From positions 1 to 59,092 of the forward strand of contig JAQGHR010000020.1 in assembly GCA_028291545.1 (NCBI GenBank): 59,092 bases of DNA, written 5' to 3'. This stretch comes from Planctomycetota bacterium. GTDB lineage: Bacteria > Planctomycetota > Planctomycetia > Isosphaerales > Isosphaeraceae. The notes beneath the pieces are model-generated. The model saw nothing but the letters and a program-made list of their open reading frames with translations, ran no database searches and was not told where the DNA came from. Positions 44,575-54,094 of the stretch are shown here, piece by piece; position 1 is the stretch's first letter, and each line of letters starts with the position of its first letter. Made by a program: the position numbers and the translations under genes.

Positions 44575-46700
44575 TCCGTCCACTGATGGCCAGGTCGCGA
44601 TCCAGGGTAAGAGGCCGGCACGGCAGGCTCCTGCTTGGTGTGATTGCGATCGCGGGCCTCCTCATTCCGCCTCCAGTGGCACGGGCACAGACCTCGTATC
44701 CCATGCTTGCCAGGGTCCACCCGGTTGCCGTTCAGAGGGGGACTTCGGCTGAGATCTCGGTCGGCGGCGTCGGCAATTTCGCCGGCGCAACGAGCCTGCT
44801 TTTCGAGGGGACCGGCCTTACGGGAGTCATCCTCGTGGCCGACTCCGGCGCATCCAAATCCGCCAGGAAAGGCGCGGGCCGAAACGGGGTTGCCAGTTCG
44901 ATCCGGGTGAAGATCACTGCGACGCCCGATGTGGTCCTCGGGCCTCGTGAGTTCCGGGTGATCACTCCGAGAGGCGCCTCCTCGGTCGGCCAGATCGTCG
45001 TCGTGGCCGAACCGGTTGTCGTCGAAGAGGACGCGATCAATGACGATCCCGAGAAGGGACAGTTGATCCCGGTTCCTTCGGCCGTCGCGGGAGTGGTGGG
45101 CAAGGTTGAGGACGTCGACTGGTACGCATTCCGGGCGGAAGCCGGACAGACGATCGTTTTCTCTCTCTGGGGCAACCGCCTTGAGGACAAGATTCACGAC
45201 CTTCAGTCCCATCTCGACCCGATTCTTCAACTGTTCGACGCCACCGGTCGAGAGCTGGCGGCCAACGATAATCACAACTTCGCCGACCCGATGCTGGCCC
45301 ATACCTTCAAGGCTGCGGGCACCTATAAGATCCTGGTCCGGGACACGACCTACGACGGCAACCCGAACTGGTCGTACGTCCTCCAGGTCAGTAACGGCCC
45401 GTTCGCGAAGACGGCCTTCCCGATGGCCGTGAAACCGGGCGCGACGGCCGAGCTGAACGTGTCCGGATACAACATCGACGAGGCCCGACCAGCCCGAGCG
45501 GTCGTCCCTTCCGGAGCACCGCTGGGACCGATCGCGTTGTCGCTGACCACCGATCGCGGCGAGACACCCCCGGTACCGCTTGTGGCGACAAATCTACCCC
45601 TCGCCACCGAAGCAGGGGATGCTCCGTCGGAATTCGCCAAAGCCCAGGCTTCGGAGTTCCCCGTCGCGCTGAGTGGGCGATTGGGCGCCGCGAATGATCG
45701 CGACGGATTCCGGTTCGAGTCGAAAAAAGGGACCCTCTACAGCTTCGAGATCATTGCCCGCCGCGTGGGTTCCTCGGCCGATCCGGTATTACGCCTGATC
45801 AATTCGCAGGGAGCGAAGTTGGCCGAGGCGGACGACATCTTTGGGAAGGACCCGAGGTTGGAGTGGACCGCCCCCAACGACGGGCCGGTGATGGTCGAGG
45901 TGCGCGACCTTCACAGCCGAGGTGGAGCCGGTTTCGGCTACGTTCTCCTGGCGGAGGCGGCTCGTCCGGATTTCCTGGTGACGTGCGACCCGGACAAGGT
46001 CAATGTCGGAGCCGGTTCACGCGTTCCCTTGTTCGTCAAAGTCGAACGCCGCAACGGGTTCACCGGGGCGGTTTCCTTCGCCCTGAATGGCCTTCCGGAG
46101 AATGTTACCGCGAGCGCCTTGACCATACCGAGCGGCGGCACACAGGGATTGGTCGTCGTTTCCGCAACAGTCGAAGCAAGACCCGGCGCCGCCATCGCAA
46201 CTTTGCAAGCGAAGGCGGATTCACCCGGGGGCCCGATCGTCCATCCCGCTGTCCCGCGTGAGGAGATCTATCTTCCCGGAGGTGGCCGAGGGCTCTACTC
46301 GGTCTCGACGATGGTCGTGGCGGCGACGGAGCCTTCGGATATCGCTGTGGAAGCGTCGCCGAAGCAGGTCGTCCTGAAGTCCGGGGAATCCGCGACGATC
46401 GATGTGTCCATCGTTCGCCACGCCGGATTTACCGGCCCGGTGAACCTTGCCGTCGAGCTAAGCCATCTCGGACAGGTCTTCGCCTCGCCGCTTCCCGCCG
46501 GGGTCACGCTCAAGGCCGACGCTAGCAAGACACTCATCGCCTCCGGGGCCATGACCGGCAAGATCGTCCTGGAGGCCGCAGCGAACGCGCCGCCCAACCC
46601 GGGGACACCCATCTGCGTCATGGGTCACGTCTCGATCAATTTCGTGGTCAAGACCGGCTATTGCAGCGACCCGATCATGGTCAGGGTCGTCGGCAAGTGA
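44571..46700 (+). CDS. Secreted pre-peptidase (PPC) domain protein
   Basis: A 709-residue exported protein. The start at ATG 44571 overlaps the previous stop (ATGA). A basic stretch precedes a signal helix (LLLGVIAIAGLLIPPPVARAQ). The first domain (about 40-150) is Ig-like (YPMLARVHPVAVQRGTSAEISVGG). The second has VEDVDWYAFRAEAGQTIVFSLWG, PILQLFDATGRELAANDNH and AGTYKILVRDTTYDGNPNWSYVLQVS, the typical pre-peptidase C-terminal domain. A second PPC-like copy lies at 420-520 (DRDGFRFESKKGTLYSFEI...). Beta-sandwich domains end the chain. It has no enzyme domain and is probably a binding or scaffold partner of the operon's cytochrome-type proteins. A strong hairpin follows. Confidence 0.88.
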   Translation: MIRPLMARSRSRVRGRHGRLLLGVIAIAGLLIPPPVARAQTSYPMLARVHPVAVQRGTSAEISVGGVGNFAGATSLLFEGTGLTGVILVADSGASKSARKGAGRNGVASSIRVKITATPDVVLGPREFRVITPRGASSVGQIVVVAEPVVVEEDAINDDPEKGQLIPVPSAVAGVVGKVEDVDWYAFRAEAGQTIVFSLWGNRLEDKIHDLQSHLDPILQLFDATGRELAANDNHNFADPMLAHTFKAAGTYKILVRDTTYDGNPNWSYVLQVSNGPFAKTAFPMAVKPGATAELNVSGYNIDEARPARAVVPSGAPLGPIALSLTTDRGETPPVPLVATNLPLATEAGDAPSEFAKAQASEFPVALSGRLGAANDRDGFRFESKKGTLYSFEIIARRVGSSADPVLRLINSQGAKLAEADDIFGKDPRLEWTAPNDGPVMVEVRDLHSRGGAGFGYVLLAEAARPDFLVTCDPDKVNVGAGSRVPLFVKVERRNGFTGAVSFALNGLPENVTASALTIPSGGTQGLVVVSATVEARPGAAIATLQAKADSPGGPIVHPAVPREEIYLPGGGRGLYSVSTMVVAATEPSDIAVEASPKQVVLKSGESATIDVSIVRHAGFTGPVNLAVELSHLGQVFASPLPAGVTLKADASKTLIASGAMTGKIVLEAAANAPPNPGTPICVMGHVSINFVVKTGYCSDPIMVRVVGK

Positions 46701-46722
46701 AGCGGGATCGCTTGACAGGAAT

Positions 46723-46761
46723 GAGCGGGGGCCGGCAACTCATCGTCGCCGGCCCCCGCTC
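46723..46761. terminator. Strong shared hairpin between convergent genes
   Basis: GAGCGGGGGCCGGC (46723-46736) is a perfect 14-bp inverted repeat of GCCGGCCCCCGCTC (46748-46761), with an 11-base loop. It sits between the PPC-domain gene and the convergent secreted-protein gene, and no T tract follows. Its strength suggests a bidirectional terminator. Confidence 0.75.
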
Positions 46762-46802
46762 AGTTCCACGTCAATTCGTCCGCGCTAGCATCCGACGGAC
46801 TG

Positions 46803-48530
46803 TTACTGAATCTGCCCCGTGAGGCTCTGGATGATCGGGACGAGCCCCTTCTCGAAGATCGGCCCGACATTCGAGGGCACAACGAGCTGGAACGAGAACC
46901 CCTTCGGCGAGGCGACGAGCGCGGCGCCGAGCAGGGCCGGGTCCTTGGGAAGGTCGGCCGGGACCTTGATGTCCCCCTTGCCGAGGGTCGCGCTCATCTG
47001 CTGGGCGGACTGCTTGATGAGCCCCTGGGCACTCAAGAGGAAGAGCGCGGTCGCCTGCTTCGGGAGCTTGCCGCGAACGGCGGCAAAGTTTGGCGTCTTG
47101 CCGATCGTGCCTTCGCCGCTGAGGACAACATCGACCAGGTGCTTCGCCTCATCGACGGTCTTCGCCGCGACGCTCAGTACGGTCTTCCCATCCGTCCCGT
47201 AATAGGCCGTGATCGTGTCGCCGCCGAGCATTTTCTTCATGCCTTCCACTCCACCGGGCGCGCCGGGGGTGACCATCTTCTCGAGGTCGAGAGTCATCTT
47301 GGTCGAGGTAAACGTGAAGCCCTTGTAGATGAGGGCCTTGGGGGCGATGACGACGTCTTTCACGAAGCCCTGACCGGACTTCATCGCCTTGGCCACCGCG
47401 ATCATGGCCTCGACGGCCTTCTCGGGGTCCTTGGGCGTCGCGATCGTGAGGCTTTCCATTCCGGAGACGGTGCCGCCGCTGATGTTGGCGCTATAGGTCT
47501 CGTTCATGCCGGCCTCGGCCTGAAGGGCCAGGGCTTTCTCCAATTCGGGCGAGGGCTTGGAGCTTCCGGTCAGGAACGAGATCCCGAACTTCTGCATGGC
47601 CGACATGCCTTCGGGATTGATCTTCATGTAGATGAAGGCCGAGCTGTCGGCGGGGAGCATACCGAGCTTCTCGGCCGATCCGACCGTCGCGGAGGCCAGC
47701 CCCTTGCCGGCGGCCGAATCCGCCTTGACGGTGGCGAGCCCGGAAATGCCCAGGCCTTCGGTCGCGAAATCCAGGTTGAAGGCCAGCGCGTCGGCAATCT
47801 TCAGCGAGTCGAACATCGCGGCATACATGGACTTCACGGATTCTTGCATGTTGCCGGCCATCTGGGCGCCGGCCTGGTCCAGCACGCCCATGATCATCTG
47901 CTTGCCGCCTTCAATCTGGTCGGCATATTGCGCCTGGATCGAGGCGATGTTGACGTACAATCCGATGTCGCCGCCGAGTAGTCCGGCCTTGAGCTCGTCG
48001 GAGATCTTCTCGGCAAGAGAGGCCGAGGGCTTGGAGACGGCCTTGATCAGAGCCTCATCCGGGCCGAATGCGACGAATCCGGCCCCCTTGTACGCATACC
48101 ACGTCTGGCCGTCAGCCCCGTCGAAGGAGTCATAGCCGCCGAGCGACTTGGGCGCGATGTCGTCCTTCTTCGAGATGCTCTTGAGGACGCCGAGGTAGCT
48201 GTCTGACTCCACGAGCACGGCAAAGGGAGGGACCGGCACGCCGTCCTTCGGAAGCCGGAAAATCGTGAAGAACGGATGCTGCGTGGCGGGCTTACCCTGC
48301 GATGCGGCAAACATCTCCAGCCCTTGCTCGATCTGCGGCTTGGCGAGCGCCGCGGCGTTCGGGCTCATCGCTTCGAGCATCTTCAGCAGGTCGTCCCGAA
48401 CCGTCTCAAGCGATTTCACGCGAACGACGGCCACCACATCGGCCGGAACCGACTTCAGCCAGGCCGATTGGCCCGACGGAGCCTGTCCCACGGCGGCGGC
48501 CATCCATAACGAGACGAAACACGAAAGCAT
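46803..48530 (-). CDS. Secreted protein of unknown function
   Basis: A 575-residue protein with a short signal peptide (MLSCFVSLWMAAAVGQAPSG). The mature protein looks like one or more repeats of a beta-alpha domain: SVPADVVAVVRVKSLETVRDDLLKMLEAMSP near the start and SGGTVSGMESLTIATPKDPEKAVEAMIAVAKAMKSG, then DTITAYYGTDGKTVLSVAAKTVDEAKHLVDVVLSG later, share a strand-helix rhythm. It resembles exported DUF3352-type proteins in style, but I cannot confirm this. No catalytic motif is visible. It is monocistronic, and 271 bases separate it from the divergent membrane protein gene. Confidence 0.75.
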   Translation of the reverse strand: MLSCFVSLWMAAAVGQAPSGQSAWLKSVPADVVAVVRVKSLETVRDDLLKMLEAMSPNAAALAKPQIEQGLEMFAASQGKPATQHPFFTIFRLPKDGVPVPPFAVLVESDSYLGVLKSISKKDDIAPKSLGGYDSFDGADGQTWYAYKGAGFVAFGPDEALIKAVSKPSASLAEKISDELKAGLLGGDIGLYVNIASIQAQYADQIEGGKQMIMGVLDQAGAQMAGNMQESVKSMYAAMFDSLKIADALAFNLDFATEGLGISGLATVKADSAAGKGLASATVGSAEKLGMLPADSSAFIYMKINPEGMSAMQKFGISFLTGSSKPSPELEKALALQAEAGMNETYSANISGGTVSGMESLTIATPKDPEKAVEAMIAVAKAMKSGQGFVKDVVIAPKALIYKGFTFTSTKMTLDLEKMVTPGAPGGVEGMKKMLGGDTITAYYGTDGKTVLSVAAKTVDEAKHLVDVVLSGEGTIGKTPNFAAVRGKLPKQATALFLLSAQGLIKQSAQQMSATLGKGDIKVPADLPKDPALLGAALVASPKGFSFQLVVPSNVGPIFEKGLVPIIQSLTGQIQ

Positions 48531-48801
48531 GAGCGTCCTCCTCTGTCATCCACGGATTCCGATCCGATGAGGCCGACACACCCGGCCGACCCTTCGCCCG
48601 GAGAGAGCGTCAACACTACCCGAGCGCCCGTTGCGGTCGCAAGTCTCGCCGCGAGCGGCAATTGATTCGAGGATCGCCGGTGTGTTCGCTGAGCCGCCGA
48701 GATTATTTCGGGGTATGAGGCGAGTCTAACGGCGCAGTTCGATTAGACTCTGCCGGAACGCGCAGGAACCGAATTGATGCAGAGCCGCGGAGTCAAGTTC
48801 A

Positions 48802-50307
48802 GTGCCACGCCGATTGACCCTGCTTCTCGTGCTCGAATCACTCATGCTTTCGCTGTTCCGGTTGGCGGCCGACGCGCGATTTGATTGGTTCGGATTCTTC
48901 GACGGCGGAGCAGAGCTGACGGTTCATGCACTGATGGCGCGGGGAATGCGGCCGACGCTGGATTTCGGCTATATCTATGGCCTGCTTCCTTTAGGTGCCG
49001 GGGATCTGTGGTATCGGATTGTTGGTCGTTCGCCCGGGGCCTTCGTAGCAGTTTGCGTCGTGGGAAACCTGCTCTCAGCCTGGGGCTTCGCTCGGTGCCT
49101 GACCGCCCTTCGCGTCGGCCCGATAGGCGTGGCGTGGGTGATGCTGGCGATGCCCGTGGGCCTCGTGTCTTCGGCCTACCCCTCCTTGACGCACATCATG
49201 GAAAGGGTCATTTTGACCCACGCACTGGCCGACGTGGCGGCGGGGCGTCGGTCGCGCGCGTTGACGCTTGCGGCGACCTGCGTCTTCGTGAAACCTTCCA
49301 TGGCATTTCTCTTCGGTGCGGGAGTGCTTGCCGGCCAGTTCGTTCACCAACGTCATCCAGGATTCGGGGAAGTCGTCTCGTTCGTTCGGCCCGCTGTCAC
49401 AACGTTTTTCACGTTGGCGATCCTCCTGGGCGTCGTCTTCGGACCGGAGGTTCTCCTCAACAGTCTCCTGCCCAGAGACGGATATGAGGTCTACCGAGCC
49501 AACCAGTTCGGGTTCCTGTTCGGGGCGGGGCGAGCGTTCTGGTTGCCGCGACGGCCCGGGATCGGCCCTTACTTCGAGACGGAAGCCGGCCTGTGGCTCG
49601 CGGCGACGTTGGTCCTGTTGCTAGCGGCGCCTGCGCAATTTTCCGCGGCGCGGAGGGCGCGTGCGTTGCACGAGGGCCGAGTCGGCTCGGGGGCCGAGGT
49701 CGTCATCCTTTGCGCGGCACTTCATCTGGCCTTTCTCGTGCTGTTTTTTGGCAACGAGTGGTCGTGGGTCTATTACTTCAACATCCTGACTCTCGGCGTC
49801 GCGGCCGTGGGCTCGCGCAGCCGTGTCGGAAGCCGTGCGGTCTTGATCGTGATGCTTCTCTCGCTTCCCGCGATCGAGCGATCCATTCGCGGGCCGACCG
49901 AAGCCTGGCAAGACCGTCGGCGATCCACCGAAACGTGGGCGCTCTGGGCGTCTCCCGTGGCCCGGGAGGAGTGGCGGACCGTCCTCGACCTCACGCGCGG
50001 CACAAGACCCGTGCTTCTGGCCACGACGGACGGGGCGGCGCTTCTGGATCCGGCATTTGAACCGCCGGAGGTTGCCTTCCTCGTCCGAGGACATTACAAG
50101 CGCGGAGAACTCGCACGAAAGCTTGAACAGGTGCGAGAGGCGAGCGCCGTGGTCGTCTATAATCCCGCGCCCGGAGCGCCGTGGTTCGATCAGTGGCCGG
50201 AGTTTGCTCAGGCGCTGCAGGGCCATCGGCGAATCTGGTCGTGTTCTCGACTGCGAGTCTATCGGCACGCCGGGGCGTCTAGTAGCTCGTCGAAGAAATC
50301 CAGGTGA
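48802..50307 (+). CDS. GT-C-like multi-pass membrane protein
   Basis: A 501-residue membrane protein starting at GTG 48802 or an ATG at 48844. The first helix is followed by ADARFDWFGFFDGGAELTVHALMARGMRPTLDFGYIYGLLPLGAG, where acidic residues after the first helix and the DFGYIYG motif recall GT-C enzymes such as those of GT39/GT87. About nine more helices follow. Residues 355-480 form a soluble domain (PVAREEWRTVLDLTRGTRPVLLATTDGAALLDP). The last dozen residues are low-complexity and overlap the convergent GT4 gene by 49 bases, so the true C-terminus may be shorter in function. It probably builds a surface glycan, but the reaction is not predictable. Confidence 0.68.
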   Translation: MPRRLTLLLVLESLMLSLFRLAADARFDWFGFFDGGAELTVHALMARGMRPTLDFGYIYGLLPLGAGDLWYRIVGRSPGAFVAVCVVGNLLSAWGFARCLTALRVGPIGVAWVMLAMPVGLVSSAYPSLTHIMERVILTHALADVAAGRRSRALTLAATCVFVKPSMAFLFGAGVLAGQFVHQRHPGFGEVVSFVRPAVTTFFTLAILLGVVFGPEVLLNSLLPRDGYEVYRANQFGFLFGAGRAFWLPRRPGIGPYFETEAGLWLAATLVLLLAAPAQFSAARRARALHEGRVGSGAEVVILCAALHLAFLVLFFGNEWSWVYYFNILTLGVAAVGSRSRVGSRAVLIVMLLSLPAIERSIRGPTEAWQDRRRSTETWALWASPVAREEWRTVLDLTRGTRPVLLATTDGAALLDPAFEPPEVAFLVRGHYKRGELARKLEQVREASAVVVYNPAPGAPWFDQWPEFAQALQGHRRIWSCSRLRVYRHAGASSSSSKKSR

Positions 50308-51458
50308 CGGCGGGCGACGATCGGCCAGGTGTAGTTTCCGGCAACTCGTTCGATCCCGTTTCGTCGCATTTCCTCACGGGTGTTGGGGCTATTGAGGATC
50401 TCGCCAATCGCGGAGGCCCAGGCCGATTCGTCGCCTTCAGGCACAATCCGGCCCGCGTCCGCGACCACAAAGGGGATCTCGCCGCTGTCGCTTGCCAGGA
50501 CGGGCACACCGCAGGCGAAGGCCTCGATCAGCATGCGGCCGAATTGTTCTCGCCAGAGCGCAGCGGTCTGACTTGGAGCCAGGAGTAGATCCATGGCGTT
50601 GATATACGCGGGGACCTCGTCGTGTTTCACCGCCGGGGCGATGATCGCCCTGCCGGGATACTTCGATGCCCACCGCCTCAATTCGCCCTCCATGGGCCCG
50701 CCGCCGAGGAGCAACGCTCGCCATGGAGTCGTCACGGCGTCCAGGGCGTGCATCATGACGTGAAGGCCCTTCTCGGCGACAAAACGCCCGACGTAACCGA
50801 CGACCGGCGGACCGGGCTCGGACCATCCGAGTTTACGGCGAGCCCACTCTCTCGCCGCCGAGTCGGGGCGGAATCGCGAGCTATCTACTCCGAGCGGCAT
50901 GATCCGGTGCGGCTTCGAGCCGTACCCTCGGGTTAACATCGCACGCACGATCGACTCGCCGCACGCCATCCATCCCGAGCAGCGATCGATGCACTGGCGC
51001 TCGATCCAGCGGAACGGCGGGGGATAGGATTTCGATAAGTTCTGCGCCGTCCAAAATACGAGAGGAGTGCCCGGCGGCGTCCACCGTGCAACTTGACCCG
51101 CGGCCACGATGAATGGCTCCTCCCAGCAATGGACCAGGTCCCACTTCTCATCTTGGACCAACCGCTTGAGGCGGGAACCGTACAGCATGACATGAACTTT
51201 ACGTGAGAACCGGACGGGAACCGGGACGAGTCGGCACGGTTCACGCTCGTCGTATTCCAGGTATACCGGGCGCAGGTCACCATGAAAGAAATCGGGGGCG
51301 ACGGCCGTGACTTCCCAATCGCCGACGCCGACCCGAGACATTTCCTGCGCCAGCCGACGATTAAGCGCGACGACGTACGAATGGGCTATCGACAGGAGTT
51401 TTCGGTTTCGACGAACAGTGCTAATTGACGGATGGTCGATCGTCAGCGGCTGGCTCAC
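50259..51458 (-). CDS. GT4-family glycosyltransferase
   Basis: A 399-residue GT-B enzyme. The N-terminal domain has LLSIAHSYVVALNRRLAQEMSRVG, then VTAVAPDFFHGD and LVHCWEEPFIVAAGQVARW, which are acceptor-domain features. The C-terminal domain reads PPVVGYVGRFVAEKGLHVMMHALDAV, LLLGGGPMEGELRRW, then AYINAMDLLLAPSQTAALWREQFGRMLIEAFACGVPVLASDSGEIPFVV, the GT4 donor-site pattern. The start is the ATG at 51458. It overlaps the convergent GT-C-like gene by 49 bases. It probably adds a sugar to the same surface polymer, but no donor can be named. Confidence 0.92.
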   Translation of the reverse strand: MSQPLTIDHPSISTVRRNRKLLSIAHSYVVALNRRLAQEMSRVGVGDWEVTAVAPDFFHGDLRPVYLEYDEREPCRLVPVPVRFSRKVHVMLYGSRLKRLVQDEKWDLVHCWEEPFIVAAGQVARWTPPGTPLVFWTAQNLSKSYPPPFRWIERQCIDRCSGWMACGESIVRAMLTRGYGSKPHRIMPLGVDSSRFRPDSAAREWARRKLGWSEPGPPVVGYVGRFVAEKGLHVMMHALDAVTTPWRALLLGGGPMEGELRRWASKYPGRAIIAPAVKHDEVPAYINAMDLLLAPSQTAALWREQFGRMLIEAFACGVPVLASDSGEIPFVVADAGRIVPEGDESAWASAIGEILNSPNTREEMRRNGIERVAGNYTWPIVARRHLDFFDELLDAPACR

Positions 51459-51966
51459 AACTGGTGCTCCTCATGCGGGCGAAGCCCTCGTACCTGGCGA
51501 CTCACTGGCCGTTTCCGTCTCACCAATCGGTCCCAGTACGGGGCGGACACTCTCACAAGGCAGCCGGCACTCCAGATGTCTCGCATGGAACGGCAAGGCA
51601 CTGACGATGGCAATGATTCAGCCAAGGTCGCACTTTGCGCACCAGGAGGGGGGGACCATCGAGTTCGTCGCAATATGAGGACGTCAACCATGATAGTACC
51701 GTGCGAACCGTATTCCGGCAATTCAACCCAACTCTCGGTCGCCCCGGATCGGGCGCGGGCTGGAGCGTGAAGAGGACGCCGGGTCAGAAACGGGAATCGA
51801 CTTGCGCATAGAATTAGAGCGTCGACGCTCTCGACCGGGATTTGGTCAGCTTGACCTGCCGTCATCGGCGTCGTTATTATGCGGATTCAAACCAACCACC
51901 CTGTTGCCAGGGCTGTCCCCGTGCCATCCCGCCTCGTACTCCAGAGTCGGGCAGGATCGATTGACG
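51459..51966. other. 508-base divergent region without a recognisable gene
   Basis: It separates the GT4 start (minus) from the TPR-like protein start (plus). Frames on both strands are short, rich in Arg/Ser/Pro as expected of non-coding GC-rich DNA, and unlike known proteins. No tRNA-like or strong hairpin structure is apparent. It probably holds promoters for both genes. Confidence 0.5.
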
Positions 51967-52887
51967 ATGAAACACGAGCCCGCCACGCGGACCCACCACG
52001 CCGACGACCCGCCGCCAACCGTCATCCACCACCCGGAGGAGAACGAAACGCTCCTCGCGCAGTGGCTGCAACGCGCGATGGCGAAAGGGCCCTCCTTCTG
52101 GGTTTTGGCCGGCGGTACGCTGGCTGTCATGCTCGGGCTCGGCTACTTCGTCAGCGGCATGGTCTCGTCACCGTCGACGGACTCGCGTGCCTGGGCTCAG
52201 ATCATGCTAGCCAAATCTCCCGAGGATCTCCAGAGGATCGCGGAAACTGAGGCTTCCACACCTGCCGGGGGCTGGGCGACTCTGATGGCGGCGTCCGCCC
52301 GTTATCGCGAAGCCCTGCAGCGGCTGCCGGCCGATCAAGAGTCCGCGAAGCCGATGTTGACGCAAGCACTCGATGGGTTCAAGTCCGTCGAGGAAAATGC
52401 CAAGGGTGACGAGATGCTCAGGCGGCTCGCCATGCTCGGTGAGGCGCGGACGCACGAAACGCGCGATGAACTCGACGAGGCGATCGCCGTTTACGAGAAG
52501 ATCGCCCAGAATTGGCCGAAGACCGAGGATGGCATCCAGGCCAGCGCTCGCGCCAAGCGGCTCAAACAACCCGAGGCGATCGCGTTCTACAAGAAGTTCT
52601 CGACTTTCAAGCCCAAGGCCTCGGCTTCCACTTTGCTCGGCCCCCGCGGCACAAACCGGCTGAATCTCCCCGCGGGTCATCCGGCGCTGGATGGTCCAAC
52701 GATGCTCGCCCCGCCTTTGACAAATGGCGTTCCGGCCGGGTCGATCCCGACTCCGGCGGCCGGAGAACTTCCCAAGGATGTGTTCCAGAGTTCCGGCGCG
52801 GCCAAGGCACAGCCCAGGGACGACGACCTGCCGGAGGTTCATCCCGACGAACCCAGGCCGAAATCGACGACGGATAAGCCGAAGTAA
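51967..52887 (+). CDS. Membrane-anchored TPR-like protein of unknown function
   Basis: A 306-residue protein from ATG 51967. The first 45 residues are polar and His-rich (THHADDPPPTVIHHPEENE). One membrane helix follows (FWVLAGGTLAVMLGLGYFVSGMV), so the protein is likely anchored with its N-terminus inside. Residues 75-215 look like TPR-type helices: AGGWATLMAASARYREALQRLP, LRRLAMLGEARTHETRDELDEAIAVYEKIAQNWP. The last 90 residues are disordered and Pro-rich. It resembles the YfgM style of membrane TPR proteins in layout only. It precedes the RluD-type gene by 23 bases and may be cotranscribed with it. Confidence 0.8.
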   Translation: MKHEPATRTHHADDPPPTVIHHPEENETLLAQWLQRAMAKGPSFWVLAGGTLAVMLGLGYFVSGMVSSPSTDSRAWAQIMLAKSPEDLQRIAETEASTPAGGWATLMAASARYREALQRLPADQESAKPMLTQALDGFKSVEENAKGDEMLRRLAMLGEARTHETRDELDEAIAVYEKIAQNWPKTEDGIQASARAKRLKQPEAIAFYKKFSTFKPKASASTLLGPRGTNRLNLPAGHPALDGPTMLAPPLTNGVPAGSIPTPAAGELPKDVFQSSGAAKAQPRDDDLPEVHPDEPRPKSTTDKPK

Positions 52888-52910
52888 GCCGAATCAGCGC
52901 GGCGTTTGGG

Positions 52911-53999
52911 ATGGTTTCCGAGGAAATGCATGCGATCGATCCTCAACCACTCGATCTTCGGACCTCCCAAGAGACTGCCCGAACGATGCCGCCCGAGTTG
53001 TCCGACACGCCTACGGAGTTCCGCGTCAAGCCTCGAATGGTGGGCAAGCGGATTGATACGTACCTCGCGGGCCGGTATCCGGATTACTCGAGGAGCGTGA
53101 TCCAGAAGGTCATCGATGCGCAGGCCGTGTTGATCAACGGCCTGCCCTCGAAGGCGTCGTACAAGGTACGCCTCGACGACCTGATCAGTGTGCGGCTCCC
53201 GGAGCTTGCCGATGATGCTCCGGTGCCGGAGGACATCCCGATCCCCGTGATCTACGAGGACGAGACGTTCGTCGTGGTCAATAAACCTCCGGGGATGGTG
53301 ACTCACCCCGCGAAAGGGAACTGGTCCGGCACGCTCGTCAACGCTCTCCAGTTCCACTTCGACACGCTTTCGACGATCGCGGGCGAGAACCGGCCCGGCA
53401 TCGTCCACCGACTCGACCGCGATACGTCGGGCCTATTGATCGTCGCCAAAGACGATCGCGTTCACAAACTGCTCGCCGCCCAGTTTGAAAACCGGACGAT
53501 TCGCAAGGAATATCTCGCGATCGTCAGGGGTGAACCGTCACGCGACTCGGACTACATCGAGAAGCCCCTCGGCCCTCATCCGACGGACCGGGAGAAAATC
53601 GCAATTCGCCAGCCCGAGGACGGTGGTCGAGAGGCCGTCACGTTCTACGAAGTCCTCGAACGCCTGGGCGGCTACGCGCTCATTCGATGCTTTCCGAAGA
53701 CCGGCCGCACCCACCAGATCCGGGTTCATCTGACCCATATCGGTCATCCGATCGTGGCCGACAAGATGTACTCGGGGCGATCTCGCCTCACCGTCGGCGA
53801 CTTGATCGGCCCGGATGCAGCTGACGCCGAGCGGCCTCTGATCGAGCGTCAGGCCCTGCATGCGCAGCGGCTTGAGTTCGATCATCCGAGGACCGGCGAA
53901 CGATTGAAGCTCGAAGCACCGATTCCTCAGGACATCGCGCAGACCATCGCCGCGCTGAGATCGTCGCTCAAGCGGCCAACTCGCCCTGCAACGTCGTGA
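52911..53999 (+). CDS. RluD-family 23S rRNA pseudouridine synthase
   Basis: A 362-residue enzyme that converts uridines of the large-subunit rRNA to pseudouridine. It has an N-terminal S4 RNA-binding domain (KRIDTYLAGRYPDYSRSVIQKVIDAQAVLINGLPSKASYKVRLDDLISVRLPE), then the PseudoU_synth_2 domain with KPPGMVTHPAKGNWSGTLVNAL. The catalytic Asp is in HRLDRDTSG (Asp at about 171). RTHQIRVHLTHIGHPIVADKMY is the conserved late motif. The start is uncertain: ATG 52911, 52926 or 52986 are all possible, and the S4 domain starts only after the last of these. RluD itself is likely, but RluC or RluA-type specificity cannot be ruled out. Confidence 0.93.
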   Translation: MVSEEMHAIDPQPLDLRTSQETARTMPPELSDTPTEFRVKPRMVGKRIDTYLAGRYPDYSRSVIQKVIDAQAVLINGLPSKASYKVRLDDLISVRLPELADDAPVPEDIPIPVIYEDETFVVVNKPPGMVTHPAKGNWSGTLVNALQFHFDTLSTIAGENRPGIVHRLDRDTSGLLIVAKDDRVHKLLAAQFENRTIRKEYLAIVRGEPSRDSDYIEKPLGPHPTDREKIAIRQPEDGGREAVTFYEVLERLGGYALIRCFPKTGRTHQIRVHLTHIGHPIVADKMYSGRSRLTVGDLIGPDAADAERPLIERQALHAQRLEFDHPRTGERLKLEAPIPQDIAQTIAALRSSLKRPTRPATS

Positions 54000-54094
54000 A
54001 AGCCTGAGGATCGACGGACACCTGCGCCGTACGCCAGGGTCACGAGGCCTTCCGGAGCCGGCGAGACGTCTTGAAAATTCGGGAGCTTGCTTCG

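Noticed and set aside
51455..51865. A 136-residue minus-strand frame in the divergent region
   Set aside because: Its composition is noise-like, it runs into the GT4 start region and has no ribosome site or familiar segment.
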